Positions 1-6,665 of a stretch of 7,575 nt of DNA are shown here, piece by piece; the first letter of the stretch is position 1, and each line of letters opens with the position of its first letter. The notes beneath the pieces are model-generated. The model did no database searches. It worked only from the letters and a program-made list of their open reading frames with translations, and was not told the origin of the DNA. The DNA is from Phycisphaerales bacterium (GTDB lineage Bacteria; Planctomycetota; Phycisphaerae; Tepidisphaerales; Tepidisphaeraceae), in NCBI GenBank assembly GCA_028288775.1, contig JAQGHP010000606.1:1-7575 (forward strand), read 5' to 3'. The position numbers and the translations under genes are program-made.

Positions 1-2
1 TC

Positions 3-548
3 GCCACGCTGCATCCGTCGCTGCTGGAGCGCACGCTCACGTTCAACTGCCACTCCAAGAGCTTCGCCATGACCGGCTGGCGCATCGGTTACATCGGCGG
101 GCCCAAGGCGGCCATCGACGCCATCAACAAGCTGCAATCGCAGATGACCAGCCACATCACCAGCTTCGTGCAAATGCCCGCAGTGACCGCGCTGACGGAC
201 CCGCGCGGTGCGCAGAGCGTCGAGCAGATGCGACAGGAATTCGAGCAACGTGGCCGGCACATGTGGGAGCGGCTGAGCGCCTTGCCAAACGTGACCTGTG
301 TTCGCCCGCAAGGCGCGTTCTACTGTTTCCCCAACGTCAGCGCCTACTTCGGCAAGTCCGCGGGCGGCGTCGTGATCACCGACGCGGTGAGCTTCGCCGC
401 CGCCCTGCTCGAGCAGGCGCACGTGGCGGTCGTGCCCGGGAACGACAGCGGCTTCGACACGCATGTGCGCTTGAGCTTTGCCACAAGCATGCCGCAAATT
501 GACAAGGGCCTGGATCGTATCGCAGAGTTCCTGAAGAAGCTGGGATGA
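3..548 (+). CDS. Class I/II PLP-dependent aminotransferase, C-terminal part (5' end outside window)
   Basis: The reading frame is open from the window edge to a TGA at 546-548, giving 181 residues of the C-terminal half of a fold-type I aminotransferase; family members are usually about 380-400 residues. The PLP-binding lysine lies in the motif SKSFAMTGWRIGY, with the Lys codon at 57-59, and the Arg of GWRIGY is the family's phosphate-contacting residue. Near the end, the Arg in HVRLSFATS (codon 468-470) matches the conserved Arg that binds the substrate alpha-carboxylate. The preceding stretch VVPGNDSGFD corresponds to the usual VPGxxFG segment, slightly altered. The enzyme should be a cytosolic homodimer moving amino groups between an amino acid and a 2-oxo acid. 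The motif set resembles the aspartate aminotransferase subgroup, but the substrate cannot be settled from half the protein. The ATG at 69 lies inside the lysine motif and is not a real start. Confidence 0.93.
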   Translation, partial: ATLHPSLLERTLTFNCHSKSFAMTGWRIGYIGGPKAAIDAINKLQSQMTSHITSFVQMPAVTALTDPRGAQSVEQMRQEFEQRGRHMWERLSALPNVTCVRPQGAFYCFPNVSAYFGKSAGGVVITDAVSFAAALLEQAHVAVVPGNDSGFDTHVRLSFATSMPQIDKGLDRIAEFLKKLG

Positions 549-905
549 TCCGCCGGCCGGCCTGGACGTGCGAGAGCACATTTTTTCAGTCAATTCTGAA
601 ATTCAGCTATCGGCGCGTCTCTGCCGGGGGAATCTCTTATTACCGGCGTCGCAAGCCCCGAGCGCGCGGGCCGTGGTGCATACTGATCCGTCGCGGGGGA
701 GCAGCATCGCGGGCGAGCGCCTGCGAGCCCATCTCTAGTCCTCCACCACGCTCGGCTTTTCACGCAGGTTGCCTCGAAGATCCCCGCCTTGAACTGCGAA
801 TTGTAATCTGCAAGAGTCGTAATCACATCGAACGCGGGGCGTTTAAGGGGCATTCTTCGATGTTGAAGGGTTCCCCGACAAACGCCCGCGGAAAGTGAGG
901 AACTC
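549..905. other. Intergenic region between aminotransferase and histidine kinase, no convincing gene
   Basis: About 357 bases separate the aminotransferase stop from the kinase start. Open frames exist here on both strands (545-898 on +, 590-931 on -), but their translations are rich in Arg, Pro and Ser, lack recognisable motifs and look like GC-rich chance frames. The region holds the candidate terminator at 568-586 and a small palindrome CTGAA-A-TTCAG (596-606). The kinase Shine-Dalgarno GAGG is at 897-900. I could not find a promoter with good -35 and -10 boxes; it probably lies in the less GC-rich part near 785-830, but that is a guess. Confidence 0.6.
568..586 (+). terminator. Candidate intrinsic terminator of the aminotransferase gene
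   Basis: Twenty bases after the aminotransferase stop, GTGC (568-571) pairs with GCAC (576-579) around a GAGA tetraloop of the stable GNRA type. After one A come six T residues (581-586). The layout is that of a Rho-independent terminator, but the stem has only 4 perfect pairs, so strength is doubtful. An upstream GCCGGC-rich stretch (552-562) could add structure. Confidence 0.4.
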
Positions 906-2051
906 ATGCGAACCATCGGGGCACACACCATTGAGGAGTCCTACCCGGAGCTGGCCACCGCCGTGCGAATGCGATCGGACCGGATCGTGCAGAGCTGGGA
1001 AGGATTGGTCCGGCGGGACGCGCCTTCGCCTGCCGCCCGCCTGGAAATCTTGGAGCTTCGTGACCACGTGCCCGAGATCCTCGTCCAAATAGCCGAAAAT
1101 TTCGAGACGATTTCGGCCAGGGAGCACCCGGAATCGCCGGGAGAAACGCCTTCCCTGGGCAGCGCGCGCTTTAAGCAAAAGTATCTGATGCGCGACCTGC
1201 TCGTGGAGGACCGGTTGCTGCGGCGGGCGGTGATCGAGAACGTCGGCAGCGCCTTGTGCCGCCCAATGCTCGTCGCCGAGAACGTCGCGCTCAACGGCGT
1301 AATGGACATGGTCGTCCAGCAGGAGGTGCTGGCCTTTTGTGATTGCGAGAAGGACGAAAACAAGAACGAGGCCGAGGCGGAATTGAAGTACGTCTCGTTC
1401 TTCGCGCACGAGATGAACAACAATCTCAACGCGATGGGCCTGCAACTGCGGATGCTGCACGACCGCCTCGCGTCATCCGCACAATACGCGCAGGACGTCG
1501 AGACGCTCGACGAGATGCAACAGATGATCATGGACACCGCCGCGGGGATGCGGCACCTTCAGGAGTACGAGCGCCTGCGCAACACCGGCGCCGCACCCGA
1601 CGGCAAGCCGGTGAAGCTTCACGAGGTGGCCGAGGCGCAGGCGCGCATGTCGGCCGGGCAATGCAAGAGCAAGGGATTGCGTCTGGAAGTCGAGGTGAGC
1701 CCCGACGCGTGCGTCCACAGTGACCGCTCGCTGGTCGCCATCGTGCTGCGCAACCTCGTGGGCAACGCGATCAAATACTCCGCGGGCGGCACGGTACGGA
1801 TCCACTCGGAATACCACTTGCCAGAGGGCCGGCCGGGCCGATGGGCGATTGCGGTCTCGGACGAAGGGCCGGGCATAGCCCCCGAGGAACAGGAACAAAT
1901 CTTCCGCGCGTTCCACCGGGGTAGTTCTCACGGGCAATCGGGTCACGGGCTGGGACTCGCCATCGCGGCGCAAGCGGCAAAACTTCTCGGGGCGGAACTG
2001 TCGGTGGAATCAGAGATTGGCCGAGGGTCCACGTTCCGTTTAACTTTCTAG
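906..2051 (+). CDS. Soluble sensor histidine kinase with RsbRD-like N-terminal domain
   Basis: The ATG at 906 is preceded by GAGG (897-900) at 5-base spacing, and the 381-residue protein ends at TAG 2049-2051. Residues about 20-140 resemble the RsbRD N-terminal helical domain: DRIVQSWEGLVR, then ELRDHVPEILVQIAENF, then a YLMRDLLVEDRLLRRAVIENV segment. The phosphoacceptor helix is about 160-185, with the likely phosphorylated His at H168 in FFAHEMNNNLN. This box has Asn where most kinases have the HELRTPL proline. The ATPase domain shows an N box (LRNLVGNAIKYS, N283 and N287), DEGPGI (319-324), an F box (IFRAFHRG) and GHGLGLAI (346-353), and ends near residue 380. No hydrophobic segment is long enough to span a membrane, so it should act in the cytoplasm. 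It probably autophosphorylates and passes phosphate to a regulator encoded elsewhere; no receiver domain or response regulator is in the window. The RsbRD-like assignment is from pattern recognition and less certain than the kinase call. Confidence 0.9.
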   Translation: MRTIGAHTIEESYPELATAVRMRSDRIVQSWEGLVRRDAPSPAARLEILELRDHVPEILVQIAENFETISAREHPESPGETPSLGSARFKQKYLMRDLLVEDRLLRRAVIENVGSALCRPMLVAENVALNGVMDMVVQQEVLAFCDCEKDENKNEAEAELKYVSFFAHEMNNNLNAMGLQLRMLHDRLASSAQYAQDVETLDEMQQMIMDTAAGMRHLQEYERLRNTGAAPDGKPVKLHEVAEAQARMSAGQCKSKGLRLEVEVSPDACVHSDRSLVAIVLRNLVGNAIKYSAGGTVRIHSEYHLPEGRPGRWAIAVSDEGPGIAPEEQEQIFRAFHRGSSHGQSGHGLGLAIAAQAAKLLGAELSVESEIGRGSTFRLTF

Positions 2052-2063
2052 CGCGCCGCGCGA

Positions 2064-2087
2064 CATTCGATTTTGGGCATTCGATTC
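2064..2087. repeat. Short direct repeat in the gap between the two convergent kinase genes
   Basis: CATTCGATT occurs at 2064-2072 and again at 2079-2087, 15 bases apart. It fills most of the 35-base convergent gap and touches the stop codon of the minus-strand kinase. No hairpin followed by a T tract is clear on either strand here, so transcript termination for both genes is unexplained. Confidence 0.6.
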
Positions 2088-3904
2088 TAATTTTTCCCCG
2101 CCGCGGTTCCTGCCAAATGCGGGGTGCGCCCGCGTTGCCCGGTCTCGAAGGCGAGAGGGAATTGGACGACAAAGGTCGCCCCGCGCCCGATGCCTTCGCT
2201 TTGTGCGTGAACCGTCCCGCCGTGGAGTTCGACGATGTGCCTGACGATCGAGAGGCCCAGTCCCAGCCCGCCATGCTTGCGGGTGAGTGAATTGTCGGCT
2301 TGTGAAAACTTCTTGAAAATATGGGGCATGTACTCCGGGGGGATGCCCTCGCCGGTGTCGGTGACCTGAAGCCGTGCGACCCCGTTCCCGCCCGCGAGCG
2401 TGACGCGCACGCTGCCGTCAGGCGGGGTGAACTTGATCGCATTGGACAGGAGGTTCGACACGACCTGTCGCACCAGGGAGGCGTCGCAATTCACCACCGC
2501 GTCGGCGACGTCCGTGGAGAGGGTGACGCCCTTGATCTGGGCGTGCGGCCGGAGCACATCGATGGTTGATTCGACGACCTGGGCGATGTTGGTCGGCCGC
2601 ATGTCCGCGCGCATTTTGCCCTGAAGGATGCGCGTGGCGTCGAGAAGATCGTTGACCAGTTGCGACTGCTCTTCGGCGCAATGAATGATGGTGGCCAGGG
2701 CGGCCTGTTTCTGGACGCCGTGCAAGGCCTTGGAATCGAGCAGCTTGGCCCAGAGCAGCACGGCCCCCAGCGGCGTGCGCAGTTCGTGGGAAACGGTGGC
2801 AAGGAAATCATCCTTGGCGCGGTTGGCGGCCTCGGCGGATTCCTTGGCCCGCAATAGCGCGGCCTCGGAACGAAAACGCTCGATGGCGACGCCCGCCAGG
2901 TGCGCCGCCGACTCAATCAACTGCTCCTCGGATTCCTTGGGCCGGCGGCACTGGGACGGGTAAAGCGCGAACGAACCCAACACGCGCCCCGTGCTGGAAA
3001 AGATCGGGCGCGACCAGCAGGCCTTGAGCTCGCACTCGGTGGCGATGTGACGGAAATTCTCCCACAGCGGGTCGCTCTGGATGTCGTGTACCGTGACCGG
3101 CCGGCGCGAGTGCATCGCCGTCCCGCAGGAGGCCACTTTCGGGCCTATTTCCAGCCCGTCGAGCGCCCGACGGTAGGCGGGCGGCAGATGCGGGGCGGCG
3201 CCGTGGCGGATGTGCCTGCCGTCCTCGTCGAGCAGCACCACGGACCCCACCACACGGGCACATTGTCGCTCGATGGTTTCAACCAGCGCCGTCAGGACCT
3301 CCTCAAGCGGCCGTCCTGTCGCCAGCAATTCAAGCACGTGCGCCTGTCCGGCTCTTAGCGCCTCGTCCTGCTTGCGCCCTGTGATGTCTTCGAATACCGA
3401 ATAAACCTGGACCGGGTGCGGCGTGCCCTCGCGGTAGAGAGGGACTGCCGACACGACGAGCCAGCAGTACCCGCCCGAATGACTGCCCGGCACGCCCATG
3501 ACAACGTCGCGCACGACACAGCCATCCCGCAGCGCGACCATCGACGGTTGCTGCTCGTCCGGGAATGGGGAACCGTCTTCATGGACGGTAGTGCCGGCGG
3601 GGGCAATTGTCCGGCGGCCGCGGATTTCCGAAAAGTTGCCGAGGCCCAGTATCTTGAGTGCCGCGGGGTTGGCGGCAACGATGCGGCCGTGGCGGTTGCG
3701 GTAGACCACCCCCTGCACCATCGTCTCGAACATCGTCTTGCATCGTTCCTTCGAAAGCCGACCCAAGGTGCCGGGCTGTTGCGGCGGCCATTTGCCCCCG
3801 GCATTTGAGGTTCTGTTTCCCGGGACCAGACCATGTCCCGGCGTTGCGTTTGAACGGGTCCGGTGAACGAAGAACGGGCCGCACGGATTTAAATCGCCTT
3901 TCAT
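2087..3904 (-). CDS. PAS-GAF sensor histidine kinase, cytoplasmic
   Basis: I place the start at the ATG whose complement is 3902-3904, giving 605 residues, because GGAGG lies 4 bases upstream on the coding strand. The frame stays open to a GTG at 4081, but that extra 59 residues has no domain and no ribosome site. Domains: PAS at about 53-173 (FETMVQGVVYRN, then ANPAALKILGL, ending VFEDITGRKQ); GAF at about 190-342 with the typical SCGTAM...DPLWENFR...CWSRPIFSSTGRVLGSFALYP signature; a linker helix EAANRAKDDF; HisKA with LATVSHELRTPLGA and phosphorylated H373; and the ATPase domain with NLLSNAIKF (N484, N488), DTGEGI (516-521), IFKKFSQAD and GGLGLGLSIV (from 545). The protein ends soon after the ATPase domain, with no receiver. 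No transmembrane segment is seen, so PAS and GAF probably sense an internal signal or ligand. It converges on the upstream-lying kinase with a 35-base gap. The partner regulator is not in the window. Confidence 0.92.
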   Translation of the reverse strand: MKGDLNPCGPFFVHRTRSNATPGHGLVPGNRTSNAGGKWPPQQPGTLGRLSKERCKTMFETMVQGVVYRNRHGRIVAANPAALKILGLGNFSEIRGRRTIAPAGTTVHEDGSPFPDEQQPSMVALRDGCVVRDVVMGVPGSHSGGYCWLVVSAVPLYREGTPHPVQVYSVFEDITGRKQDEALRAGQAHVLELLATGRPLEEVLTALVETIERQCARVVGSVVLLDEDGRHIRHGAAPHLPPAYRRALDGLEIGPKVASCGTAMHSRRPVTVHDIQSDPLWENFRHIATECELKACWSRPIFSSTGRVLGSFALYPSQCRRPKESEEQLIESAAHLAGVAIERFRSEAALLRAKESAEAANRAKDDFLATVSHELRTPLGAVLLWAKLLDSKALHGVQKQAALATIIHCAEEQSQLVNDLLDATRILQGKMRADMRPTNIAQVVESTIDVLRPHAQIKGVTLSTDVADAVVNCDASLVRQVVSNLLSNAIKFTPPDGSVRVTLAGGNGVARLQVTDTGEGIPPEYMPHIFKKFSQADNSLTRKHGGLGLGLSIVRHIVELHGGTVHAQSEGIGRGATFVVQFPLAFETGQRGRTPHLAGTAAGKN

Positions 3905-3923
3905 GGTTCCTCCGCCATGGAGG
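3905..3923 (-). promoter_or_regulatory. Shine-Dalgarno with complementary upstream arm, PAS-GAF kinase leader
   Basis: On the coding strand the order is CCTCC (complement of 3919-3923), five bases ATGGC, GGAGG (complement of 3909-3913), AACC, then ATG. GGAGG is a strong ribosome-binding site and decides the start. The CCTCC just upstream can pair with it fully, giving a 5-bp all but one G-C stem with a 5-base loop that would hide the site. The pairing is seen directly; a regulatory effect is inference. Confidence 0.5.
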
Positions 3924-4204
3924 TCTTTCATGAGCCAAGTCCATCGGGCCGGCGGAGCGAAGCGCACAAAGGTTGGACCGTTGCATTCATCGCAAACCGA
4001 AAATACGCGGTCCGCCCGATCCGGCTGAATGAATCCATTGCCTCGCTTTTCTATTCTTCCCCGCATCCGGCCCTGGTCCACTCTGAAATGTAAAAATGTG
4101 AATACCTTTTGGACGACGTGCGCCGGCGGCCTCTCATCCAGAGCCCGGCATCCAGAAAGGAAAATGGAGGAGTCGCGCGTGGTTGCGCTCGCAGGCCCGT
4201 GCGG
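3905..4204. other. Intergenic region upstream of PAS-GAF kinase
   Basis: These 300 bases lie between the 3' end of the TPR-SPOR gene and the chosen kinase start, both genes reading leftward. No gene is supported. A kinase promoter would be expected on the minus strand here; the clearest AT-rich patch in the otherwise GC-rich region is about 4084-4112, which includes a small repeat of AAATGT (two copies, 8 bases apart). I found no box pair close to consensus and no T-tract terminator for the TPR-SPOR gene. Confidence 0.5.
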
Positions 4205-5041
4205 TCACGGCTGGATGATCGCGCCAGGATACAGCCCCGCCAGCCTGGATTTCATACCCTTGGCGTCGGTGTAGGTTGTGAGCGGCCCCACGCGGACGAT
4301 CTGCCGGCCCGCGTCCACGGCCCGGCTCGTGGGGAAGCCCTGCTGCCGCAGCGCGCCCGCGGCCTTCTCAGCGTTGGCCGCATCCGCGAAGACGCCGACC
4401 TGCACAAAAAACGCCCGCGCTCCCAAGTGGGCCGCGGCTTTGCCCGCCGCCTCGGTGTCGGGGAACTGCTGGCGAATGAGAGTGAAGCTCCTGTCGGCCT
4501 CGGCGAACCGCCCCATCCGCTGCTGGCACAGGCCGATTCGATAGAGGATTGGCGCCTTCACCGTGTCGGGCTCGGCGTTCTGGTAGGCGGTCTGCCATTC
4601 GCGCGACGCGGTCTCGTAGTCCTCTTCGTAGTACGCGATGTTGGCGATCTGCGAATGCAGGAGGGACTGAACCTTGGGCGTCGGCTTCAAAGCCAACCCG
4701 CGCGCGTAGGCGTCGCGGGCGGCGGTGAGATTGGCGCGCATCTGTGCGGGAGAAGGACTATAGCGCGCATCTTGCGCACGCTGTTCGTACACCCGCCCCT
4801 CCAGGTAGTACGCCTCGGCGGAGCCTACTCCCGACGGGTTCTTGGCAAGGTAAGCAGTGGCGTCGGCGTACGCCGTATCGTACTGCCCGCCCTCGAGGGC
4901 GGTGTATCCGTCGTTGAGCTGCTGGCGGGCGGCAACGTCAACGCAGCCGGGTGCGACGGCGCATGCAATTGCAATCAGAGCGCTGACTGCAAATCGTGTA
5001 TGCCGTTGAGTTCCCTCAGAGAATCCTTCCGAGTTTCGCAT
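4205..5041 (-). CDS. Exported TPR-SPOR domain protein, probable lipoprotein
   Basis: The start is the ATG complementary to 5039-5041, preceded on the coding strand by AGAGG at about 5-base spacing, giving 278 residues and a TGA stop. An in-frame GTG at 5125 would run into the divergent ligase gene and place 28 polar residues before the signal sequence, so I reject it. The N-terminus has Arg/Lys residues followed by a hydrophobic stretch (FAVSALIAIACAVAPGC). C33 in APGC is the likelier lipidated cysteine, with C27 as an alternative; neither fits the lipobox perfectly. Residues about 40-200 are helical with TPR-like repeats (DGYTALEGGQYDTAYADATAYL; IANIAYYEEDYETASREWQTAY; GLCQQRMGRFAEADRSFTLI). 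Residues about 210-276 form a SPOR domain (FFVQVGVFADAANAEKAAGALRQ...IVRVGPLTTYTDA). SPOR domains bind denuded peptidoglycan glycans at division sites, so the protein probably sits in the periplasm, tethered by its lipid, and takes part in cell-envelope assembly or division. Its exact partner is unknown. Confidence 0.85.
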   Translation of the reverse strand: MRNSEGFSEGTQRHTRFAVSALIAIACAVAPGCVDVAARQQLNDGYTALEGGQYDTAYADATAYLAKNPSGVGSAEAYYLEGRVYEQRAQDARYSPSPAQMRANLTAARDAYARGLALKPTPKVQSLLHSQIANIAYYEEDYETASREWQTAYQNAEPDTVKAPILYRIGLCQQRMGRFAEADRSFTLIRQQFPDTEAAGKAAAHLGARAFFVQVGVFADAANAEKAAGALRQQGFPTSRAVDAGRQIVRVGPLTTYTDAKGMKSRLAGLYPGAIIQP

Positions 5042-5094
5042 CCGTGCCTCTTTGGATATGTTGTCTGGAGACAACTGATAAAGGAAAACCATCC
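5042..5094. promoter_or_regulatory. Divergent intergenic control region
   Basis: This 53-base gap must carry, or at least overlap, the start signals of two genes reading away from each other. The ribosome sites are AAGGA (5081-5085) for the synthetase on + and AGAGG (complement of about 5047-5051) for the TPR-SPOR gene on -. On the minus strand TTATCA (complement of 5076-5081) and TATCCA (complement of 5053-5058) are 17 bases apart with the dyad filling the spacer. That pair would start transcription at or past the ribosome site, so it is weak. One or both promoters may lie inside the opposite gene's 5' end. Confidence 0.45.
5060..5075. promoter_or_regulatory. Perfect inverted repeat in divergent promoter region, candidate operator
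   Basis: GTTGTCT (5060-5066) and AGACAAC (5069-5075) are exact reverse complements separated by GG. They occupy the middle of the 53-base spacer between the TPR-SPOR gene and the acyl-CoA synthetase gene. The length and symmetry are those of a dimeric repressor site. It could instead act as an RNA hairpin just upstream of the ribosome site of either gene. I do not recognise the sequence as the site of a known fatty-acid regulator. Confidence 0.45.
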
Positions 5095-6558
5095 ATGCTT
5101 TTCGAACCGCTTTTCGCCCATGCACAAAGCCAGCCCGATGCGATCGCGATCATCGACGACAAGGGCAAATACACCTACAAGCAGCTATCTGCTGCGGTGG
5201 CGGGGCTGGGGCTGTATCTTTCCATGCAGACCGAGAAACCGCGCGTCGGCCTTCTGCTGCCCGCCGGGGCCGGCTTCGTCGCCAGTTTCTACGGGACGCT
5301 GCTGGCTGGCAAGACCGTGGTGCCGATTAACTTTCTCCTGGGCGACAAGGAAGTCGCCCACATCGTAAAAGACAGCGGCATCGACACGGTCGTCACCATC
5401 CCGCAACTGGCCGGGCGACTCAAGGATATGGGCCTCAACGTCATCGACCTGACCCAGCTTCCGCAGAAGCCGCCCTTCGAGATCACGCCCACCTTCCCGT
5501 CGCCGACCGCGGATGACGTGGCCGTGCTGCTCTACACCAGCGGCACCTCCGGGCTGCCCAAGGGCGTGCTGCTGACGTATGGCAATTTCCAGAGCGACGT
5601 GGACGCGGCCATTACGCACGCCCGCCTCAAGCATCAGCACGTATTCCTTGGCGTGATCCCGCTGTTCCACAGTTTCGGGATCACCGCCATGATGCTCGCC
5701 CCCATCCAACTGGGCGCGACGATCGTTTACATGGCGCGCTTCAGCCCCGTGGGCGCGCTGCACGCAATCCGCGAGCACCACGTCTCGCTCATGTTCGGCG
5801 TGCCCAGCATGTACGCCGCGATCGTCCGTTTGAAGGACGCGAAGCCCGAAGACTTCAAGTCGATCTACGCCATGATCAGCGGCGGCGAGCCTTTGCCGCA
5901 GTCGCTCCGCGAAGCGTTCAAGCAGCGTTATGGCGTCGCGCTCTACGAGGGGTACGGGCTGACCGAAACCAGCCCGGTAGTCACGCTCAACATCCCGGAA
6001 GACAACAAGCCCGGCTCCGTCGGCCGGCCGGTCCCAGGCGCGCACATCGCGATCGTGGACGACAACGGTGCCGCGCTCCCGCAGGGGCAGATCGGCGAGA
6101 TCTGGCTCAAAGGCCCGATGATCATGAAAGGGTACAACAACCTGCCCAAGGAAACCGCCGAGGCGCTGACCCCGGACGGCTACTTTAAGACCGGCGACCT
6201 GGGGATGGTCGATCCCGAGGGCTACCTGCACATCACCGGGCGCAAGAAGGACATGATCATTGTGGCCGGGGAAAAGGCCTATCCGCGCGAGATCGAGGAC
6301 ACGCTGATGGCGCACCCCGCGGTCGCAGAGGCCGCGGTGGTTGGCAAGAAGGACCCGGGCCGCGGCGAAGTGATCGCGGCATTCGTCATCGCCCGCGAAG
6401 GGCAAACGGTAAAGCCCGACGAATTGCGCGATTTTTGCAGGCAGCATGGACTCGCGCAATGGAAGATTCCCCGCGATATCCAAATCGTGCCCGATTTCCC
6501 GCGGAATCCCACCGGCAAGGTGCTCAAGCGCGAACTGGTGGAAAAACTGGCGTCCTGA
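5095..6558 (+). CDS. AMP-dependent acyl-CoA synthetase (fatty acid-CoA ligase type)
   Basis: The ATG at 5095 follows AAGGA at 9-base spacing and gives 487 residues beginning MLFEPLFAHAQSQPDAIAI, the usual N-terminus of the family; an earlier GTG at 4996 would overlap the divergent gene. All adenylate-forming motifs are present: the P-loop-like LYTSGTSGLPKG (147-157), PLFHSFG (189-195), GGEPLP (263-268), the YGLTETSP motif (287-294), TGDLG (366-370), GRKKDMIIVAGEKAYPREIE (382-401) and PTGKVLKREL (472-481), with K475 as the catalytic lysine. The enzyme should activate a carboxylic acid, probably a medium- or long-chain fatty acid, with ATP to an acyl-AMP and then transfer it to CoA. Length and the GEKAYPREIE stretch fit fatty acyl-CoA ligases rather than acetyl-CoA synthetase, which is much longer. 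The substrate cannot be fixed from sequence alone, and loading onto an acyl carrier protein is an alternative. It is likely cytosolic or peripheral to the membrane. It stands alone; no beta-oxidation gene is in the window. Confidence 0.93.
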   Translation: MLFEPLFAHAQSQPDAIAIIDDKGKYTYKQLSAAVAGLGLYLSMQTEKPRVGLLLPAGAGFVASFYGTLLAGKTVVPINFLLGDKEVAHIVKDSGIDTVVTIPQLAGRLKDMGLNVIDLTQLPQKPPFEITPTFPSPTADDVAVLLYTSGTSGLPKGVLLTYGNFQSDVDAAITHARLKHQHVFLGVIPLFHSFGITAMMLAPIQLGATIVYMARFSPVGALHAIREHHVSLMFGVPSMYAAIVRLKDAKPEDFKSIYAMISGGEPLPQSLREAFKQRYGVALYEGYGLTETSPVVTLNIPEDNKPGSVGRPVPGAHIAIVDDNGAALPQGQIGEIWLKGPMIMKGYNNLPKETAEALTPDGYFKTGDLGMVDPEGYLHITGRKKDMIIVAGEKAYPREIEDTLMAHPAVAEAAVVGKKDPGRGEVIAAFVIAREGQTVKPDELRDFCRQHGLAQWKIPRDIQIVPDFPRNPTGKVLKRELVEKLAS

Positions 6559-6569
6559 GCCCGGGCTGC

Positions 6570-6607
6570 CGTCGGCTGGACTTCGGAATGTTGTTGTTGT
6601 TCCGACG
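6570..6607 (+). repeat. Inverted repeat with TTG-repeat loop after the synthetase gene
   Basis: TCGGAA (6583-6588) pairs with TTCCGA (6600-6605) around an 11-base loop made of TTG repeats. Alternatively CGTCGG (6570-6575) pairs with CCGACG (6602-6607), so two mutually exclusive hairpins share one arm. It lies 11 bases after the synthetase stop and could be a terminator, but no T tract follows. It may equally belong to the leader of the downstream peptidase gene. Confidence 0.35.
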
Positions 6608-6665
6608 CGTCTAATTTGATACAAAGATGCCTTCACTCGAAGGCTAGGGCTTCAGAGGAGAGGCA

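Noticed and set aside
545..898. 117-residue open frame on + whose ATG overlaps the aminotransferase stop (ATGA)
   Set aside because: The overlap looks like translational coupling, but the product is Arg/Ser/Pro-rich with no motif, and a candidate terminator lies inside its 5' part. It reads as chance open frame in GC-rich intergenic DNA.
590..931. 113-residue open frame on - in the same gap
   Set aside because: It overlaps the start of the histidine kinase gene, has no recognisable domain and no ribosome site was evident.
843..1460. 205-residue open frame on - opposite the first kinase
   Set aside because: The + strand carries clear kinase motifs here; the antisense translation has no domain.
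3905..4081. N-terminal extension of the PAS-GAF kinase to a GTG at 4081
   Set aside because: No ribosome site at the GTG and no domain in the extra 59 residues, whereas the ATG at 3904 has GGAGG.
5042..5125. Upstream GTG start of the TPR-SPOR gene at 5125
   Set aside because: It would overlap the synthetase coding start and put a long polar stretch before the signal sequence; the ATG at 5041 has a good ribosome site.
4109..5368. 419-residue open frame on + across the TPR-SPOR gene
   Set aside because: It is antisense to a gene with a signal sequence, TPR and SPOR domain and overlaps the synthetase start in another frame; its composition is that of a GC-rich shadow.
6597..6625. Promoter for the peptidase gene: TTGTTC (6597-6602) and TACAAA (6620-6625), 17 bases apart
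   Set aside because: Only about 3 and 4 matches to the consensus boxes; too weak to list as a feature, and the organism's promoter consensus is unknown.
5185..6636. 483-residue open frame on - opposite the synthetase
   Set aside because: Long, but rich in Arg, His and Gly/Val with no domain, and fully antisense to a gene with all adenylation motifs.
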